Below are positions 63,334 through 64,000 of a stretch of DNA of 64,000 bases, in pieces. The translations under genes and the position numbers were made by a program. The notes under the pieces are model-generated. The model was not told where the DNA came from and made no database searches. It worked only from the letters and a program-made list of their open reading frames with translations. This DNA is from Heliobacterium mobile (GTDB taxonomy: Bacteria; Bacillota; Desulfitobacteriia; Heliobacteriales; Heliobacteriaceae): assembly GCF_009720735.1 (NCBI RefSeq), contig NZ_WNKU01000009.1:1-64000 (forward strand), written 5' to 3'. Every line of letters starts with the position of its first letter. Positions within the stretch are counted from its first letter, which is position 1.

Positions 63334-63542
63334 ATCAGTTCCTCTCATAAATAGGATTCTCCTGATTATATTTGAATTTAAAAACATGGTTCATTCTGAA
63401 ATCAGGAGATAACGGGAGATATTTTGAGCACGAATGTTATATTCGTGTAAAACCGTCCTTTTTAGCTCGAAAATCAGAGGTGACAGAAGGTATCAATTGG
63501 GAGTATCTTTAAGCCACAGAGATTAAGAAAACGATGGCAGAG

Positions 63543-63582
63543 ACGCCATTCTGAAGTTAACCGCTTCGGAATGGCGTTTTTG
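63543..63582 (+). terminator. terminator in the hutP leader
   Basis: A 14-bp stem with one mismatch (63543-63556 / 63564-63577) is followed by TTTTTG and lies 39 bp before the hutP start. No plus-strand gene precedes it, so it may be an attenuator. Confidence 0.75.
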
Positions 63583-63620
63583 TTTTATCGGGCTCACGCG
63601 CGAATAAGGGGGCAAGGTAA

Positions 63621-64000
63621 ATGAAGGAAAATATCCACGAGAGCCGACCAAAACCCTCTTTGGAACGCGCCGCGATGATGTTGGCGATGAGTGAAACGCG
63701 AGAGAGCGAATTTCGTCTTCGCCAATACTACGGAGAGACTTGGCATCTTCCTTGTGTGGTTACAGAAGTTGGAGGCACCATCGGTGCTCTTCAAACCTCC
63801 GGTAAATTAACCAACTCGGTGGTTACCGCGGCGCTCAAGGCCAAAGTGATTGAGAGTAAACCAGAAAACGTCCATGCTGTAATCCATGCAACTATCGAAG
63901 CACTAAGAGGCATATTTCTGGATTATGCACAAAACGCCAGCCTGGCACTGAAAATTAGCGTGATCAGTGATGGAAGGTGGTTAGCGGTGGGGATCTTTGG
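63621..64000 (+). CDS. hutP: HutP family protein, cut by window edge
   Basis: 126 codons are present, running off the right edge. The text 'HAVIHATIEALRGIF' and 'VISDGRWLAVGIFG' aligns with Bacillus HutP ('HALYHATMEALHGV' and 'WIAVSLYG'), the histidine- and Mg-dependent RNA-binding antiterminator of the hut operon. In our protein the N-terminal 'SLERAAMMLAMSETRE' also fits. The ATG follows AAGGGGGCAAGG. The preceding hairpin (63543-63582) would be a natural target, as HutP binds NAG-triplet clusters near a terminator. Histidine utilisation genes may lie beyond the window. Confidence 0.82.
   Translation, partial: MKENIHESRPKPSLERAAMMLAMSETRESEFRLRQYYGETWHLPCVVTEVGGTIGALQTSGKLTNSVVTAALKAKVIESKPENVHAVIHATIEALRGIFLDYAQNASLALKISVISDGRWLAVGIF

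Noticed and set aside
1-64000. CRISPR array, tRNA, rRNA, complete insertion sequence or prophage
   Set aside because: No regular short repeats with spacers, no cloverleaf-like run or rRNA core, and no transposase or phage structural gene was seen.

Overview
The window looks like chromosomal DNA of an anaerobic or facultative Bacillota (Clostridia-like; a heliobacterium- or Desulfitobacterium-type organism is possible, but this is inference). The grounds are strong GGAGG-type ribosome binding sites, several TTG and GTG starts, a HutP homologue, molybdate/tungstate uptake genes and a sigma-54-linked purine catabolism cluster. Base composition is roughly even, with a visibly AT-richer left end. 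I see no rRNA, tRNA, CRISPR array or complete insertion sequence.

Positions 1-10,300 hold mixed housekeeping and accessory genes: a tandem VOC protein, a UbiD-type decarboxylase, a Cys-rich STAS protein, a tautomerase, AlkD, a metallo-hydrolase, a ferritin, RarD, a LysM protein and a Gdx/SugE exporter. Two related hairpins precede the two drug/metabolite transporters.

Positions 10,595-38,523 are the centrepiece, a purine and uric-acid catabolic island. It holds adenine deaminase, a second amidohydrolase, two NCS2 nucleobase permeases, a fused YqeC-MocA cofactor protein, a one-chain (probably selenium-dependent) xanthine dehydrogenase, hydantoinase, carbamate kinase, YgeW, YgeY, a three-subunit xanthine dehydrogenase, a YgeV-like sigma-54 activator, 2,3-diaminopropionate ammonia-lyase (YgeX), YgfK and SsnA. 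Together these would import purines, deaminate and hydroxylate them to xanthine or urate, open the rings, and recover ammonia, ATP (through carbamoyl phosphate) and pyruvate. Four clear -24/-12 promoters and a family of TCTCA-N3-TGAGA palindromes mark a local regulon for the activator at 30,580-32,352.

Positions 38,524-47,172 hold a long imperfect-palindrome repeat, a VOC protein, two PLP enzymes (one threonine-synthase-like), a HAD phosphatase, a ThrE-type exporter and a large hybrid histidine kinase.

Positions 47,226-56,139 are a molybdenum/tungsten island: two divergent ABC importers, ModD, an HTH plus periplasmic-binding-like regulator and a Mop protein. Both importers have sigma-A promoters followed by leaders that contain terminator hairpins. 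This supply fits the molybdenum hydroxylases next door.

Positions 56,140-64,000 hold a candidate small RNA, CbiL, a DUF2325-like coiled-coil protein, a NifX-like protein, an orphan molybdopterin oxidoreductase, a soluble chemoreceptor with reversed domain order, small unknown genes and the start of hutP, cut by the window edge.
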